A stretch of DNA of 64,000 bases from the NCBI GenBank assembly GCA_046049545.1, contig JBJORF010000005.1, positions 16,550 through 80,549 of the forward strand, given 5' to 3'. The position numbers and the translations under genes were made by a program. The notes under the pieces are model-generated. The model made no database searches, was not told where the DNA came from, and worked only from the letters and a program-made list of their open reading frames with translations. The first letter of the stretch is position 1; the number at the start of each line of letters is the position of its first letter. The stretch is from Romeriopsis sp046049545 (GTDB taxonomy: Bacteria; Cyanobacteriota; Cyanobacteriia; Leptolyngbyales; Leptolyngbyaceae). Of this stretch, positions 1-8,095 are shown piece by piece.

Positions 1-2
1 AG

Positions 3-578
3 GTGATCACGCCGGAGGCTTACGTCGGGACGTTGATGGAGCTATCCCAGCAGCGTCGGGGTGTATTCATTGATATGAAGTACCTCACACCAGGGCGGAC
101 AACGCTGGTCTACGAAATGCCCCTGGCCGAGGTCGTGACCGATTACTTCGATCAAATGAAGTCCCGATCGCGGGGTTATGCCAGCATGGAGTACCAGTTG
201 ATTGGCTATCGAACGAATAATCTGGTGAAGCTGGATGTGCTGATCAATGGCGATCCGGTCGATCCGTTAGCGACGATCGTCCACCGTGATAAAGCCTATG
301 GTGTGGGTCGTGCCCTGACGGAAAAGCTGAAAGAGCTGATTCCTCGACACCAGTTCAAGATTCCGATCCAAGCCGCGATTGGGGCCAAAGTGATCGCCAG
401 TGAGCATATTCCCGCACTGCGGAAGGATGTTCTTGCCAAATGCTATGGCGGTGACATTTCCCGGAAGAAGAAATTGCTGCAAAAGCAAGCTAAAGGGAAG
501 AAGCGGATGAAGTCGATCGGGACGGTCGATGTGCCACAAGCGGCCTTCATGGCCGTGCTGAAAATCAATACAGATTAA
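3..578 (+). CDS. lepA: Elongation factor 4 (LepA), C-terminal part
   Basis: Only the last 191 residues are in the window; the reading frame is open to the left edge, so the first codon (GTG at 3) is internal. LepA is a ribosome-bound translational GTPase of about 600 residues that back-translocates or remodels stalled ribosomes. The visible part covers the EF-G domain V-like region and the LepA-specific C-terminal domain, with the basic tail (SRKKKLLQKQAKGKKRMKS) and the ending VDVPQAAFMAVLK typical of the family. The GTPase domain lies outside the window. A strong terminator follows 25 bases after the stop. Identification is firm; the 5' boundary is simply the window edge. Confidence 0.95.
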   Translation: MITPEAYVGTLMELSQQRRGVFIDMKYLTPGRTTLVYEMPLAEVVTDYFDQMKSRSRGYASMEYQLIGYRTNNLVKLDVLINGDPVDPLATIVHRDKAYGVGRALTEKLKELIPRHQFKIPIQAAIGAKVIASEHIPALRKDVLAKCYGGDISRKKKLLQKQAKGKKRMKSIGTVDVPQAAFMAVLKINTD

Positions 579-603
579 GATGCGAACATTCAATTGCAGC
601 TCC

Positions 604-633
604 AAACCCGTTAGCGGTGCTAACGGGTTTTTT
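604..633 (+). terminator. Intrinsic terminator of lepA
   Basis: A perfect 12-bp stem (604-615 with 619-630, core AACCCGTTAGC) around a 3-base loop runs directly into a T tract. It sits 25 bases after the lepA stop codon. Confidence 0.92.
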
Positions 634-874
634 CGTGACAATTCATCGACTCTTTATAGGGCAACATCAGAAAAAGTCAACCGTCTAATGGCTGATATTC
701 CCATTCCCTTCTAAAATCTAAACCAGACGAAAAATGTTTGATCCCAGATCTGATTTAAGTCTCGTGGATTTGGGCATCTTAGAACACGTTTGGGCATCCT
801 AGTCCTATCAAGGTTGCCGATGACGGCGGCAGTGCGACCATCTCTTATTGACGACGCAATAGCGAGTATTAAAT
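634..874. other. Spacer upstream of uxs with a 20-bp-period duplication
   Basis: There is no supported gene here. The spacer must hold the uxs promoter, but no clear -35/-10 pair stands out. The block TTTGGGCATC(T/C)TA occurs twice with a period of 20 (769-782 and 789-802), one of many short tandem duplications in this window. Confidence 0.5.
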
Positions 875-1834
875 ATGCGAATTCTTGTGACAGGCGGGGC
901 GGGCTTCATTGGCTCTCACCTCATCGATCGGTTGATGAATCAAGGTCATGAAGTAATCTGCTTGGATAACTTCTACACGGGCACGAAGCGGAATATTGAG
1001 CATTGGATTGGCAATCCTTATTTTGAATTGGTACGTCACGACATCACTGAGCCGATCCGGCTCGAAGTTGACCAAATTTATCACCTGGCTTGCCCCGCTT
1101 CGCCGGTTCACTATCAGCACAACCCCGTCAAGACGATCAAAACGAACGTCATGGGGACATTGAATATGTTGGGCTTGGCCAAGCGCGTCAATGCGCGCTT
1201 CCTGTTGGCTTCGACCTCGGAAGTGTATGGCGATCCCGAAGTGCATCCGCAGCCGGAGTCCTATCGCGGTAACGTCAACCCGATCGGCATTCGCAGCTGC
1301 TATGACGAAGGGAAGCGCGTCGCGGAAACCCTGGCCTTTGACTATCATCGTCAAAATGGCGTGGACATTCGCGTGATGCGAATTTTCAACACCTACGGGC
1401 CGCGCATGTTGGAAAATGATGGGCGTGTGGTCAGCAACTTGATCGTGCAAGCGCTGAAGGGCATTCCCCTGACAATCTATGGGGATGGTTCTCAAACCCG
1501 CAGCTTCTGCTACGTGTCGGATTTGGTGGAAGGAATGATGCGCCTGATGAATGGCGACCAAATTGGCCCAATCAACATCGGTAACCCCGGCGAATACACG
1601 ATCCTGCAACTGGCGGAAACGATCCAGACCATGATCAACCCCAACACCGAATTGAAGTTCGAGCCGTTGCCCCAGGATGATCCGCAGCGTCGCAAACCGG
1701 ACATCACCTTGGCGCAGCAACATCTGGGTTGGGAGCCGACGATTCCGTTGCAGGAAGGACTAGAGCGGACGATCGCCGACTTCCGTAAGCGAGTCGAAAT
1801 CGCGGCGGCGGAAGCAGCATTGGCCGCTGGTTAA
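875..1834 (+). CDS. uxs: UDP-glucuronate decarboxylase (UDP-xylose synthase)
   Basis: This is an extended short-chain dehydrogenase that converts UDP-glucuronate to UDP-xylose with bound NAD. The 319 residues begin with the nucleotide-binding motif GGAGFIGSH (residues 7-15). The catalytic YxxxK is Y143-K147 in the stretch CYDEGK, preceded by the active-site region STSEVYGDP. The motif RIFNTYGPRM is characteristic of UXS and related epimerases. The next gene, ugd, makes the substrate UDP-glucuronate, which supports this assignment over a generic dTDP-glucose dehydratase. The product probably feeds exopolysaccharide or glycoconjugate synthesis in the cytosol. The ATG at 875 fits the N-terminal beta strand directly. 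Confidence 0.9.
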   Translation: MRILVTGGAGFIGSHLIDRLMNQGHEVICLDNFYTGTKRNIEHWIGNPYFELVRHDITEPIRLEVDQIYHLACPASPVHYQHNPVKTIKTNVMGTLNMLGLAKRVNARFLLASTSEVYGDPEVHPQPESYRGNVNPIGIRSCYDEGKRVAETLAFDYHRQNGVDIRVMRIFNTYGPRMLENDGRVVSNLIVQALKGIPLTIYGDGSQTRSFCYVSDLVEGMMRLMNGDQIGPINIGNPGEYTILQLAETIQTMINPNTELKFEPLPQDDPQRRKPDITLAQQHLGWEPTIPLQEGLERTIADFRKRVEIAAAEAALAAG

Positions 1835-1845
1835 GATTTGAGGTG

Positions 1846-1910
1846 GATTGCCCAAGCCGATTTCAAAATTGGCTTGGGCAATCTCGTAATTGGCTTGGGC
1901 AATCTAGTAA
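1846..1910 (+). repeat. Inverted repeat plus 21-bp tandem duplication between uxs and ugd
   Basis: GATTGCCCAAGCC (1846-1858) is followed by its exact reverse complement GGCTTGGGCAATC twice, at 1871-1883 and 1892-1904. The second half is a tandem duplication of 21 bp (1869-1889 and 1890-1910, one mismatch). Either right arm can pair with the left arm, giving alternative 13-bp hairpins with 12- or 33-base loops. There is no T tract, so this could be a processing or attenuation hairpin rather than a full terminator. Confidence 0.8.
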
Positions 1911-1936
1911 ATAGTTGATTTGTTAGAGGATTCTTT

Positions 1937-3319
1937 ATGCGCGTTTGTGTCATTGGAACAGGTTATGTGGGTTTGGTGACAGGGGTCTCCTTGGCACATA
2001 TTGGTCATGAAGTCATTTGTGTCGATAACAATGAAGCAAAAGTCAAGCTGATGCAGTCCGGCCAATCGCCGATCTTCGAACCGGGCTTGTCGGAGCTGAT
2101 GCAGGGCGCGATCGCGGCCAATCGTTTGTCCTTCACTTCCGACTTGGCGGCGGCGGTTGACCATGGTGAAATTCTCTATATTGCCGTCGGTACCCCTGCA
2201 TTGCCCAATGGCGACAGTGACACCCGCTATGTCGAAGCCGTGGCACGCGGCATCGGGGGCTGCTTGACGGGCGGCTACAAGGTGATCGTGAACAAATCCA
2301 CTGTGCCGATCGGTTCGGGGGACTGGGTGCGGATGCTGATTCTCGATGGTGTGCGCGCGCGCCAAGAAGAAGCGGTAACGGCGGGCGGCGGTGTGGCGAC
2401 GATGCCGATCGAGCCGGAATTTGACGTAATCAGCAACCCGGAATTCCTGCGGGAAGGTTCCGCCGTGTACGACACGTTCAACCCCGATCGCATTGTCCTC
2501 GGCGGTAACAGCGAGCGTGCCATCAGCATGATGAAAGCACTCTACGCGCCGATTATCTCCCGTGAATTTGCCGAAGATAAGTCAGCGGCGTTGGTGCCCG
2601 TGGTGACGACAGATCTGAGTTCGGCGGAAATGATCAAGTATGCTGCAAACGCTTTCTTGGCAACCAAAATCAGTTTCATCAACGAAGTCGCCAACATCTG
2701 CGATCGCGTGGGTGCGGATGTGACGCAGGTGGCAAAGGGCATTGGCTTAGATTCGAGGATTGGCAGCAAGTTCCTGAATGCGGGCTTGGGCTGGGGCGGT
2801 TCCTGCTTTCCGAAGGATGTGTCGGCGCTGATCCATACGGCGGATGATTATGGCTATGAAGCGCAGTTGATGAAAGCGGCGGTGGCCGTCAACGAGCGTC
2901 AGCGCGTGATCACCCTGGAGAAGCTCCAGCAAGTGCTAAAGATTTTGAAAGGGAAGACCGTGGGCCTGTTGGGTTTGACCTTCAAGCCGGACACGGATGA
3001 TCTGCGGGATGCGCCGGCTTTGGTGTTGATCGAGAACCTGACACGCCTGGGTGCCAAGGTCAAGGCCTACGACCCGATTATTTCCCAAACCGGGATGCGC
3101 CACGGTTTGTCCGATGTGCTGGTGGAAACTGACCCCGAGCGGTTAGCCGATGCCTGCGATGCTTTGGTGTTGGTGACGGAGTGGGAAGAGTTCTTGAAGT
3201 TGGACTACGCCAAGATGTCCAAGTTGATGGCGGCTCCGGTGATCATCGATGGTCGCAACTTTCTCGACCAAAAGGCACTGGAGTCCTACGGCTACCGTTA
3301 TGTGGGGATTGGTCGCTAG
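1937..3319 (+). CDS. ugd: UDP-glucose 6-dehydrogenase
   Basis: This enzyme oxidises UDP-glucose to UDP-glucuronate with two NAD molecules. The 460-residue protein opens with the Rossmann motif GTGYVG (residues 7-12) and has the catalytic-cysteine motif GGSCFPKD (Cys290), followed by the UDP-binding C-terminal domain with GLTFKPDTDDLRDAP. The length is normal for the family. It lies 102 bases after uxs on the same strand, and the two products act in consecutive steps. A perfect terminator follows 23 bases after the stop. The start ATG is preceded by AGAGGA at normal spacing. Confidence 0.95.
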   Translation: MRVCVIGTGYVGLVTGVSLAHIGHEVICVDNNEAKVKLMQSGQSPIFEPGLSELMQGAIAANRLSFTSDLAAAVDHGEILYIAVGTPALPNGDSDTRYVEAVARGIGGCLTGGYKVIVNKSTVPIGSGDWVRMLILDGVRARQEEAVTAGGGVATMPIEPEFDVISNPEFLREGSAVYDTFNPDRIVLGGNSERAISMMKALYAPIISREFAEDKSAALVPVVTTDLSSAEMIKYAANAFLATKISFINEVANICDRVGADVTQVAKGIGLDSRIGSKFLNAGLGWGGSCFPKDVSALIHTADDYGYEAQLMKAAVAVNERQRVITLEKLQQVLKILKGKTVGLLGLTFKPDTDDLRDAPALVLIENLTRLGAKVKAYDPIISQTGMRHGLSDVLVETDPERLADACDALVLVTEWEEFLKLDYAKMSKLMAAPVIIDGRNFLDQKALESYGYRYVGIGR

Positions 3320-3342
3320 TTGATGTGATGGTTTAATCCAGG

Positions 3343-3375
3343 AAGGCCGATCGGGGATTACCCGATCGGCCTTTT
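3343..3375 (+). terminator. Intrinsic terminator of ugd
   Basis: A 13-bp perfect stem (AAGGCCGATCGGG, 3343-3355, with 3361-3373) with loop GATTA continues into TTTT. It closes the uxs-ugd unit. Confidence 0.92.
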
Positions 3376-3404
3376 GATTTGAACTGACGGCTCAGGCGAT
3401 CAGC

Positions 3405-3995
3405 TTAACGCCCTGCTGTGAGGATTTGGTTTGCGGTTAACTTGAAGTTGGGAAAACCCGGTGAGACAATGGCATCATCGCCAGTGAAGTCTTGAAATTT
3501 GTAGCATTCATCAACTAGGTTGCCAATTTTCACAATCGATCGTTCCGGATCGATAATCCACATTTCGGGAATGCCGCACTGGGCATATTCCGCTGGCTTC
3601 TGCTCATAATCACGGCGGTAGGATTTGCGGTCATTCAGGCTATTGGAAACGACTTCGATTACGAGTAAGGGGACAGCCTCACCCGCCCGCAGAATCTTGC
3701 CATCCGCCATGATGGCGGCATCGGAGGCATCGGAATGAATGATTAAATCGGGTTGGCGCGCCGTGGCCTTGGTTGAGCTGACGTTGACCTGATGCCCGAT
3801 CGCCAGACGGGAATGGGGAATCTCTAGTGCTTGCAGAAAATGAGCCAACAAAAATACAGCGATCTTCACGTTCAGCGGATTCTCAGCGCCCATCTCCACC
3901 AATACTCCATCATCCAACTCGTATCTTGCATCTGTCCCATCGTCGTAGGTCAGATATTCCTGAAGCGTCATTGTTCTTTGGGTCGCAACAGTCAT
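3405..3995 (-). CDS. Uma2-family (DUF820) putative restriction-type endonuclease
   Basis: Uma2 proteins have a PD-(D/E)xK nuclease fold and are greatly expanded in cyanobacteria; their targets are mostly unknown. Visible features are the N-terminal MTLQEYLTYDD, the RYELDDGVLVEMG strand pair, the acidic PDLIIHSDA segment, the core VIEVVSNSLNDRKSYRRDYEQK with the expected E and K, and the C-terminal EMWIIDPER. The open frame extends 19 codons further up, but ATG 3995 has a good Shine-Dalgarno (GGGAGAGGGAG) about 8 bases before it, so I chose it (196 residues). It is a single gene with no visible partner. Confidence 0.87.
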   Translation of the reverse strand: MTVATQRTMTLQEYLTYDDGTDARYELDDGVLVEMGAENPLNVKIAVFLLAHFLQALEIPHSRLAIGHQVNVSSTKATARQPDLIIHSDASDAAIMADGKILRAGEAVPLLVIEVVSNSLNDRKSYRRDYEQKPAEYAQCGIPEMWIIDPERSIVKIGNLVDECYKFQDFTGDDAIVSPGFPNFKLTANQILTAGR

Positions 3996-4056
3996 CGGCT
4001 CCCTCTCCCAAATCAGTTCCCGAGTCGGTATTTTCAGTTTAGCGAATCTCAATAGT

Positions 4057-4091
4057 AAAAAGGCGATCCCCTCTGAGCTGGAATCGCCTTT
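4057..4091 (-). terminator. Intrinsic terminator downstream of tRNA-Val
   Basis: Read on the minus strand, AAAGGCGAT and ATCGCCTTT form a 9-bp stem (4083-4091 with 4059-4067), followed by further T residues. It lies 17 bases beyond the tRNA 3' end. Confidence 0.75.
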
Positions 4092-4108
4092 CTAGTAGTA
4101 GATGACAA

Positions 4109-4180
4109 TGGGTGATGAGGGATTCGAACCCCCGGCCTTCTCCTTGTAAGGGAGACACTCTACCGCTGAGTTAATCACCC
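4109..4180 (-). tRNA. trnV-UAC: tRNA-Val (anticodon UAC)
   Basis: A 72-base cloverleaf on the minus strand. The acceptor stem is GGGTGAT/ATCACCC with discriminator A. The anticodon stem is TCTCC/GGAGA with loop CTTACAA, giving anticodon TAC. The T arm is CCGGGGGTTCGAATCCC-like. CCA is not encoded after the discriminator. The gene stands alone with its own promoter and terminator. Confidence 0.95.
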
Positions 4181-4217
4181 ATGGTAAAAGGCGTTTTACT
4201 GTGCCTCTGTGGTTCTT

Positions 4218-4246
4218 ACTATATCAGAGAATGTCACGAATCTCAA
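4218..4246 (-). promoter_or_regulatory. Sigma70-type promoter of tRNA-Val
   Basis: On the minus strand TTGAGA (4241-4246) and TATAGT (4218-4223) are separated by exactly 17 bases. Transcription would start near 4210, about 30 bases before the mature tRNA 5' end. Confidence 0.7.
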
Positions 4247-4325
4247 TTTTTCCGTATTTCTTCGCGTTCCCTTTTGGGCGCGATCGCTACGATTAGAGTC
4301 GAATTTTTGATAAATTCTTTTGTAC

Positions 4326-4390
4326 TGGCTTAGTTTGTATTGTTGGCTTGGTTTGTATTGATTGGTTTAGTTTCTATTGTTTTGGTTTGG
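4326..4390 (+). repeat. Imperfect 18-20 bp tandem repeat, about 3.4 copies
   Basis: Units of the form TGG(C/T)TT(A/G)GTTT(G/C)TATTG begin at 4326, 4344 and 4363, with a partial fourth at 4383. The array is strongly T/G biased and ends 10 bases before the next start codon. Confidence 0.8.
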
Positions 4391-4400
4391 ATGATCTGCG

Positions 4401-4991
4401 ATGCCCTCTGGTCGTACCCATGACAGCATTACGCTTTGGTGTTTGCCGCCCTTGGCCTTTGGGGGCTGGTGGCTGACCCGCGATGGGCTATTGGTGCTGA
4501 TTTTGACGGGTTGTTTTCTATTCAGCGGCCTGATGTTTGGGCCAGACTTGGATATTTACTCGCGGCAGTATCAGCGCTGGGGCTGGTTGCGGTGGGTGTG
4601 GCTGCCCTATCGGCGCAGCATGAGCCACCGATCGGTGCTGTCCCACGGCGCGATCGTCGGCACAGTGCTGCGAGTGGCATACGTTTCGACTTTATTGATG
4701 GCGGTGGCGATTCCGACCTACTTGATTTGGGCGTTTATCCAGCAGGCGATTGGCAATGTGCCCCACTGGTACTGGCTGTTTCAGCCTTGGTTCGATCGGC
4801 ATTTGGGGAATCTCTCCGATTCGTTGCAACAGGATTTGCATTTGTGGATTGCGGGATTCATTGGCTTAGAATTAGGGTCGATGAGTCATAGCATGAGTGA
4901 TACCGTTTGGTCGGCGATCAAGCGCTATCGCCGTCAGCAGCAAGCGCCCGCCAAAACGCGGAAATCATCTTCCCGCCGTCCTTCCCGCTAG
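4401..4991 (+). CDS. DUF2227-family membrane protein with putative metal site
   Basis: A 196-residue integral membrane protein. The N-terminus MPSGRTHDSITLW, the motif FGPDLDIYSRQYQRW after the first hydrophobic helix and MSHRSVLSHG in the middle are the hallmark histidine/aspartate motifs of the DUF2227 family (putative metal-binding, distantly like YdjM metal-dependent hydrolases). A third conserved segment, MSHSMSDTVWS, lies near the C-terminus, before a basic tail. At least three membrane segments are visible. The biological role is not known. The next gene, mazG, starts 12 bases after the stop and may be cotranscribed. Confidence 0.85.
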   Translation: MPSGRTHDSITLWCLPPLAFGGWWLTRDGLLVLILTGCFLFSGLMFGPDLDIYSRQYQRWGWLRWVWLPYRRSMSHRSVLSHGAIVGTVLRVAYVSTLLMAVAIPTYLIWAFIQQAIGNVPHWYWLFQPWFDRHLGNLSDSLQQDLHLWIAGFIGLELGSMSHSMSDTVWSAIKRYRRQQQAPAKTRKSSSRRPSR

Positions 4992-5003
4992 GAATTTGTG
5001 CCC

Positions 5004-5819
5004 ATGTCTCAGCCTGATCAAACCCTGCAAGCCCTGCAAGCCCTGATCGCGACTGTCGCCCAACTGCGCAATCCCGACGGCGGTTGTCCCTGGGATTTGG
5101 CTCAGACGGCCCGATCGCTGACTCCCTACATCATCGAAGAAGCCTACGAGACGGTTCATGCAATTCAAAGTGGCAATCAGCAGGATATTGCAGAAGAACT
5201 GGGTGATCTCCTCCTCCAAGTGGTGTTGCAGGCACAGGTGGCCCAAGATGCCGGACAGTTTGACTTGGCGCAGGTCGCCCAGGGAATTAACGATAAGTTA
5301 ATCCGACGGCATCCCCACGTATTTGGCGCAGTCACGGCGAAGGATGCAGAAACTGTCGAACGCAACTGGGCGGCGATCAAAGCAGCCGAGAAAGGCGAAT
5401 CCCCCGATCGGGCCCAAACCCTGTCCCATAAACTGGAACGCAAAGCCCGATCGCTCCCGGCATTGGAGTCGGCCATGTACATTTCTCAGAAAGCCGCCAA
5501 GGTAGGGTTTGAGTGGGAGAAAATCGAGGATGTATGGGCCAAGTTTGAAGAAGAACTCGCCGAATTTCATCACGCCCTGGCCCATGAAACGAAAGCGGAG
5601 CAGATTGGTGAATTTGGCGATGTGTTGTTTAGTCTGATGCAGGTGGCCCGCTGGCAGGATATTGACCCGAGTGAAGCGCTAGCAGGTACAAATCAACGCT
5701 TTATTCAACGGCTCCGGTTGATGGAGGAGTTTGCGGATAAACCCCTGGAAGATTACAGTTTGATGGAGCTGGAAGCCCTGTGGCAGCAAGCGAAGGTCAA
5801 AATTCGGGCTTCGGCGTAG
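5004..5819 (+). CDS. mazG: Nucleoside triphosphate pyrophosphohydrolase MazG
   Basis: MazG hydrolyses (d)NTPs to monophosphates and pyrophosphate, limiting damaged nucleotides or modulating the ppGpp response. Two MazG domains are visible: the first has GGCPWDLAQT, IIEEAYETVHAI and AEELGDLLLQVVLQAQ (the ExxE...ExxD magnesium site), the second has KVGFEWEKIEDVWAKFEEEL and GEFGDVLFSLMQVARW. The 271-residue length matches the housekeeping enzyme. The frame also offers a GTG at 4998, but ATG 5004 has better spacing to TAGGAA. The last codons and the TAG stop lie inside a repeated block that continues into the spacer. Confidence 0.95.
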   Translation: MSQPDQTLQALQALIATVAQLRNPDGGCPWDLAQTARSLTPYIIEEAYETVHAIQSGNQQDIAEELGDLLLQVVLQAQVAQDAGQFDLAQVAQGINDKLIRRHPHVFGAVTAKDAETVERNWAAIKAAEKGESPDRAQTLSHKLERKARSLPALESAMYISQKAAKVGFEWEKIEDVWAKFEEELAEFHHALAHETKAEQIGEFGDVLFSLMQVARWQDIDPSEALAGTNQRFIQRLRLMEEFADKPLEDYSLMELEALWQQAKVKIRASA

Positions 5820-5937
5820 CTCAGCCCCCGGTTGATTGGGGTGGTTGAGCCGGGCTTCGGCGTGGCTCAGCCCTCGGTTGTGGGCTGACGCTCATTTCCG
5901 ATCAATCAGTGGGTTGAGCAACCGCCGAAACCCACGG
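5805..5937 (+). repeat. Repeat cluster at the end of mazG
   Basis: A 30-bp unit (CGGGCTTCGGCGT(A/G)GCTCAGCC...) occurs at 5805-5834 and 5851-5880 with period 46; the first copy contains the mazG stop codon. Further on, 5907-5937 is an exact 31-bp inverted copy of 11241-11271, which forms the 3' end of the histidine kinase gene. Confidence 0.85.
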
Positions 5938-5965
5938 TTCAGCAATCAGTTGAGCATTGGCGCTG

Positions 5966-6559
5966 TTAACGATCGATTTTGTAGAGCAACCATAGCCCGA
6001 TCGCTAAGCTAATCCCGTGGGCGCAGAGGATCTGGGCATTTCCCAGCACCAGCCCCATATCCAAAGGCTCGATCATTTGTGCCCCCAAGGCGGAATTATA
6101 AATCGCCCCCGGTGCCATGGTGGTCGCCGATCGGCCCATCAAAATCCCGCCAATCACCTGCATTCCCAGTAAGCCCAAACCCAAACCCGCCATGGCAAAT
6201 AGAATATTCAGCCACAGAAAACTGATCGTGCTGACTTTGCTGGGGCGATTGTCGGGGTCGCGTGATTGCAGCCGTCGCCCGATCCGCAAACACTGAAAGT
6301 AGCGCAGCAGCATGAATAATTGCACGACTAAGCTCAGCATCAAGATGATCCCGCCGAAATTCAGGCCAGCAGCCCGCGATGCTCCAGTTGCATCTTTCGA
6401 GACGAGGTTACGCCCGATCGCAAAGACAATCGGCAGTCCCCCCAGCACCGCCAAAATGCCCTGCGCCCAAATGTTTCCCCAGCTAGCTCGCCGCAATAGT
6501 GAAGCGGTTTTCTTGACCACTGGCGAGAGTTCGGATGATGCGGTTTGGTCGTCGTACAT
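5966..6559 (-). CDS. DUF3611 family membrane protein
   Basis: A 197-residue protein of the DUF3611 family, found in cyanobacteria and plastid-bearing plants; function unknown. After a polar N-terminus (VVKKTASLLRRASWGNIWAQ) there are four hydrophobic segments: around ILAVLGGLPIVFAIG, the GGIILMLSLVVQLFMLLRY helix, WLNILFAMAGLGLGLLGMQV and the C-terminal AHGISLAIGLWLLYKI. The central SFLWLNILFAMAGLG region and the adjacent small-residue-rich GILMGR loop fit the family. The frame is open 12 codons upstream, but ATG 6559 has an AGGA motif about 9 bases away. It is monocistronic and convergent with mazG. Confidence 0.85.
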   Translation of the reverse strand: MYDDQTASSELSPVVKKTASLLRRASWGNIWAQGILAVLGGLPIVFAIGRNLVSKDATGASRAAGLNFGGIILMLSLVVQLFMLLRYFQCLRIGRRLQSRDPDNRPSKVSTISFLWLNILFAMAGLGLGLLGMQVIGGILMGRSATTMAPGAIYNSALGAQMIEPLDMGLVLGNAQILCAHGISLAIGLWLLYKIDR

Positions 6560-6767
6560 AGTCTGAATCCTAAGAACGTATCGACTGAGATACATAACTG
6601 AGATATGTACTTCAGTCGCAGGTAAATCGCGTAAAAATGGAACTGTTGATTGTGGATTATTGATGATGCAAGCAAACTTGCCTTAGGATTTAATCCTACC
6701 ATTTCGTCTTTCCGGACTCTCGCTGTCTGATTTTGCTTAGTGCTCTTTGTTTTTAGACATCGTTGTT

Positions 6768-7442
6768 ATGCCTTTATCCCCATCCCCGTCGGTGCCACCT
6801 CCGATCGTTCGCTTGGTCATTGTTGAAGATGATCCGATGATGCAATTGGGTTTGGAGCAATCGCTGCAAGATTATCCCCATGTCCAGATTGTCGCCTTGG
6901 CCGCTGATGGGGTGAGTGGTTTGGCGGCGGTGCGGCAGCATCAGCCGGATTTGGTGGTGATGGATATTGGCTTGCCACGTTTGGATGGGATTGCAGTAAC
7001 GCAGGCCATTAAAGCAGAAATGCCCCAGATTCGGGTAGTGATGTTTACTTCCCACATCTCGGAAACGGAAATTGTCGCGTCGCTCTCCAGTGGGGCCGAT
7101 GCCTATTGCATCAAAGGCGCAAATGTCGAGCTGCTGATCAGCGCGATCGAGGCCGCCCTCGATGGTGCGGTTTATCTGGATCCAAAAATTGCCCGCAAGG
7201 TCTTGGAACATCTTCGTCCCCCGCCCCCGGAGGCGGATAAAGCGGCCTTGGCCACGCTATCGCCCCGGGAATTGGACGTGCTGCAATTGATGGTGCAGGG
7301 CTTGAGCAATTCCGAAATCGCCGAGTCGCTGTATCTCAGCACGAACACGATCAAAACCCATCTGCGCGGCATCATGAACAAGTTAGCCGTGGACGATCGG
7401 GTGCAAGCCGCCGTCGTGGCCTTGCGTGCGGGTTTGATCTGA
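6768..7442 (+). CDS. NarL/LuxR-type response regulator
   Basis: A 224-residue two-domain response regulator. The receiver domain (about residues 15-130) has the acidic pair in VIVEDDP, the phosphoacceptor Asp in VVMDIGLPRLDG, the Thr in VVMFTSH and the Lys in AYCIKGA. The output domain (about 155-224) is a LuxR helix-turn-helix with LSPRELDVLQLMVQG and the recognition helix STNTIKTHLRGIMNKL. It should bind DNA as a dimer after phosphorylation. No kinase is adjacent; the GAF histidine kinase at 9954 is 2.5 kb away and need not be its partner. An in-frame TTG at 6747 is a less likely start. Confidence 0.9.
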   Translation: MPLSPSPSVPPPIVRLVIVEDDPMMQLGLEQSLQDYPHVQIVALAADGVSGLAAVRQHQPDLVVMDIGLPRLDGIAVTQAIKAEMPQIRVVMFTSHISETEIVASLSSGADAYCIKGANVELLISAIEAALDGAVYLDPKIARKVLEHLRPPPPEADKAALATLSPRELDVLQLMVQGLSNSEIAESLYLSTNTIKTHLRGIMNKLAVDDRVQAAVVALRAGLI

Positions 7443-8095
7443 GCGGCCCGTGGGTCTAATCGATGATTGCGAATAAATATCTCAAAACACAAAATATCTG
7501 CTGCAAAGTCTAAAGTTTTCAGTGCAGGTGGGGTCGGCGGTAGAAATATCCGGCACACTAGAGCGTATAGGCAATGAGTTTTTATCACTGTTTCGTCACG
7601 CTACAGATTGAACGGCTACAGATTGAACGCGAATGGTCGATTATTCAGTGATTTCGGTATTCCAACGGAGTCGCAATTCTACCGTCAGCGAGTTTTCACC
7701 AATGCCGCCTGGGTCAGGCAACTGTTTAGATAAGGATAGTGAGGTGAATTGGATTTGGATGGGTCGGAATGTTGCATTGTGCGTTGAATCCCTCGGTGAA
7801 TTTTGCCGATCAAAGCAGGGCAATCCCGACACAATCATCAATTACGTCAGTGGATCATTGGGCATCAGTGGTTTATCGGGTGCGCCACACAACACCAACC
7901 ATTACGGGTCGTCACTTTCCTGGATGGGCAATGCACCGGAACTTCAATTTGCATCATGGAGTCTGGCATTTATATCTCCCTGGACAGAGGTAATTCTCCG
8001 GTAAGACCGCTAAATTCATACCATCATGTCCAAACTCTGATCAGTGATCACACTTCGCAAAACCTTGTCGTCACTACACTCTGGAAGCTAAAACT
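7443..8095. other. 653-bp spacer between response regulator and PadR gene
   Basis: No gene can be supported. An exact 15-bp tandem duplication (GCTACAGATTGAACG, 7600-7614 and 7615-7629) is present. An open frame of 123 codons (7633-8004) has no recognisable domain and a composition unlike its neighbours. The downstream part should contain the promoter of the PadR gene and holds a symmetric candidate operator at 8038-8050. Confidence 0.5.
8038..8050. promoter_or_regulatory. Candidate operator upstream of the PadR gene
   Basis: TGATCA-G-TGATCA is a symmetric 13-mer lying 46 bases before the start codon. A position close to the gene suits autoregulation by the PadR-type protein, but the sequence is not the ATGT/ACAT PadR box known from other bacteria, so the link is inference. 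Confidence 0.35.

Noticed and set aside
5820..5965. Terminator of mazG in the GC-rich repeat
   Set aside because: The inverted blocks can pair, but there is no T tract and the pairing follows from the repeat structure.
7633..8004. 123-codon open frame between the response regulator and PadR genes
   Set aside because: No domain, no convincing ribosome-binding site, odd composition and competing frames in the same region; more likely spacer.
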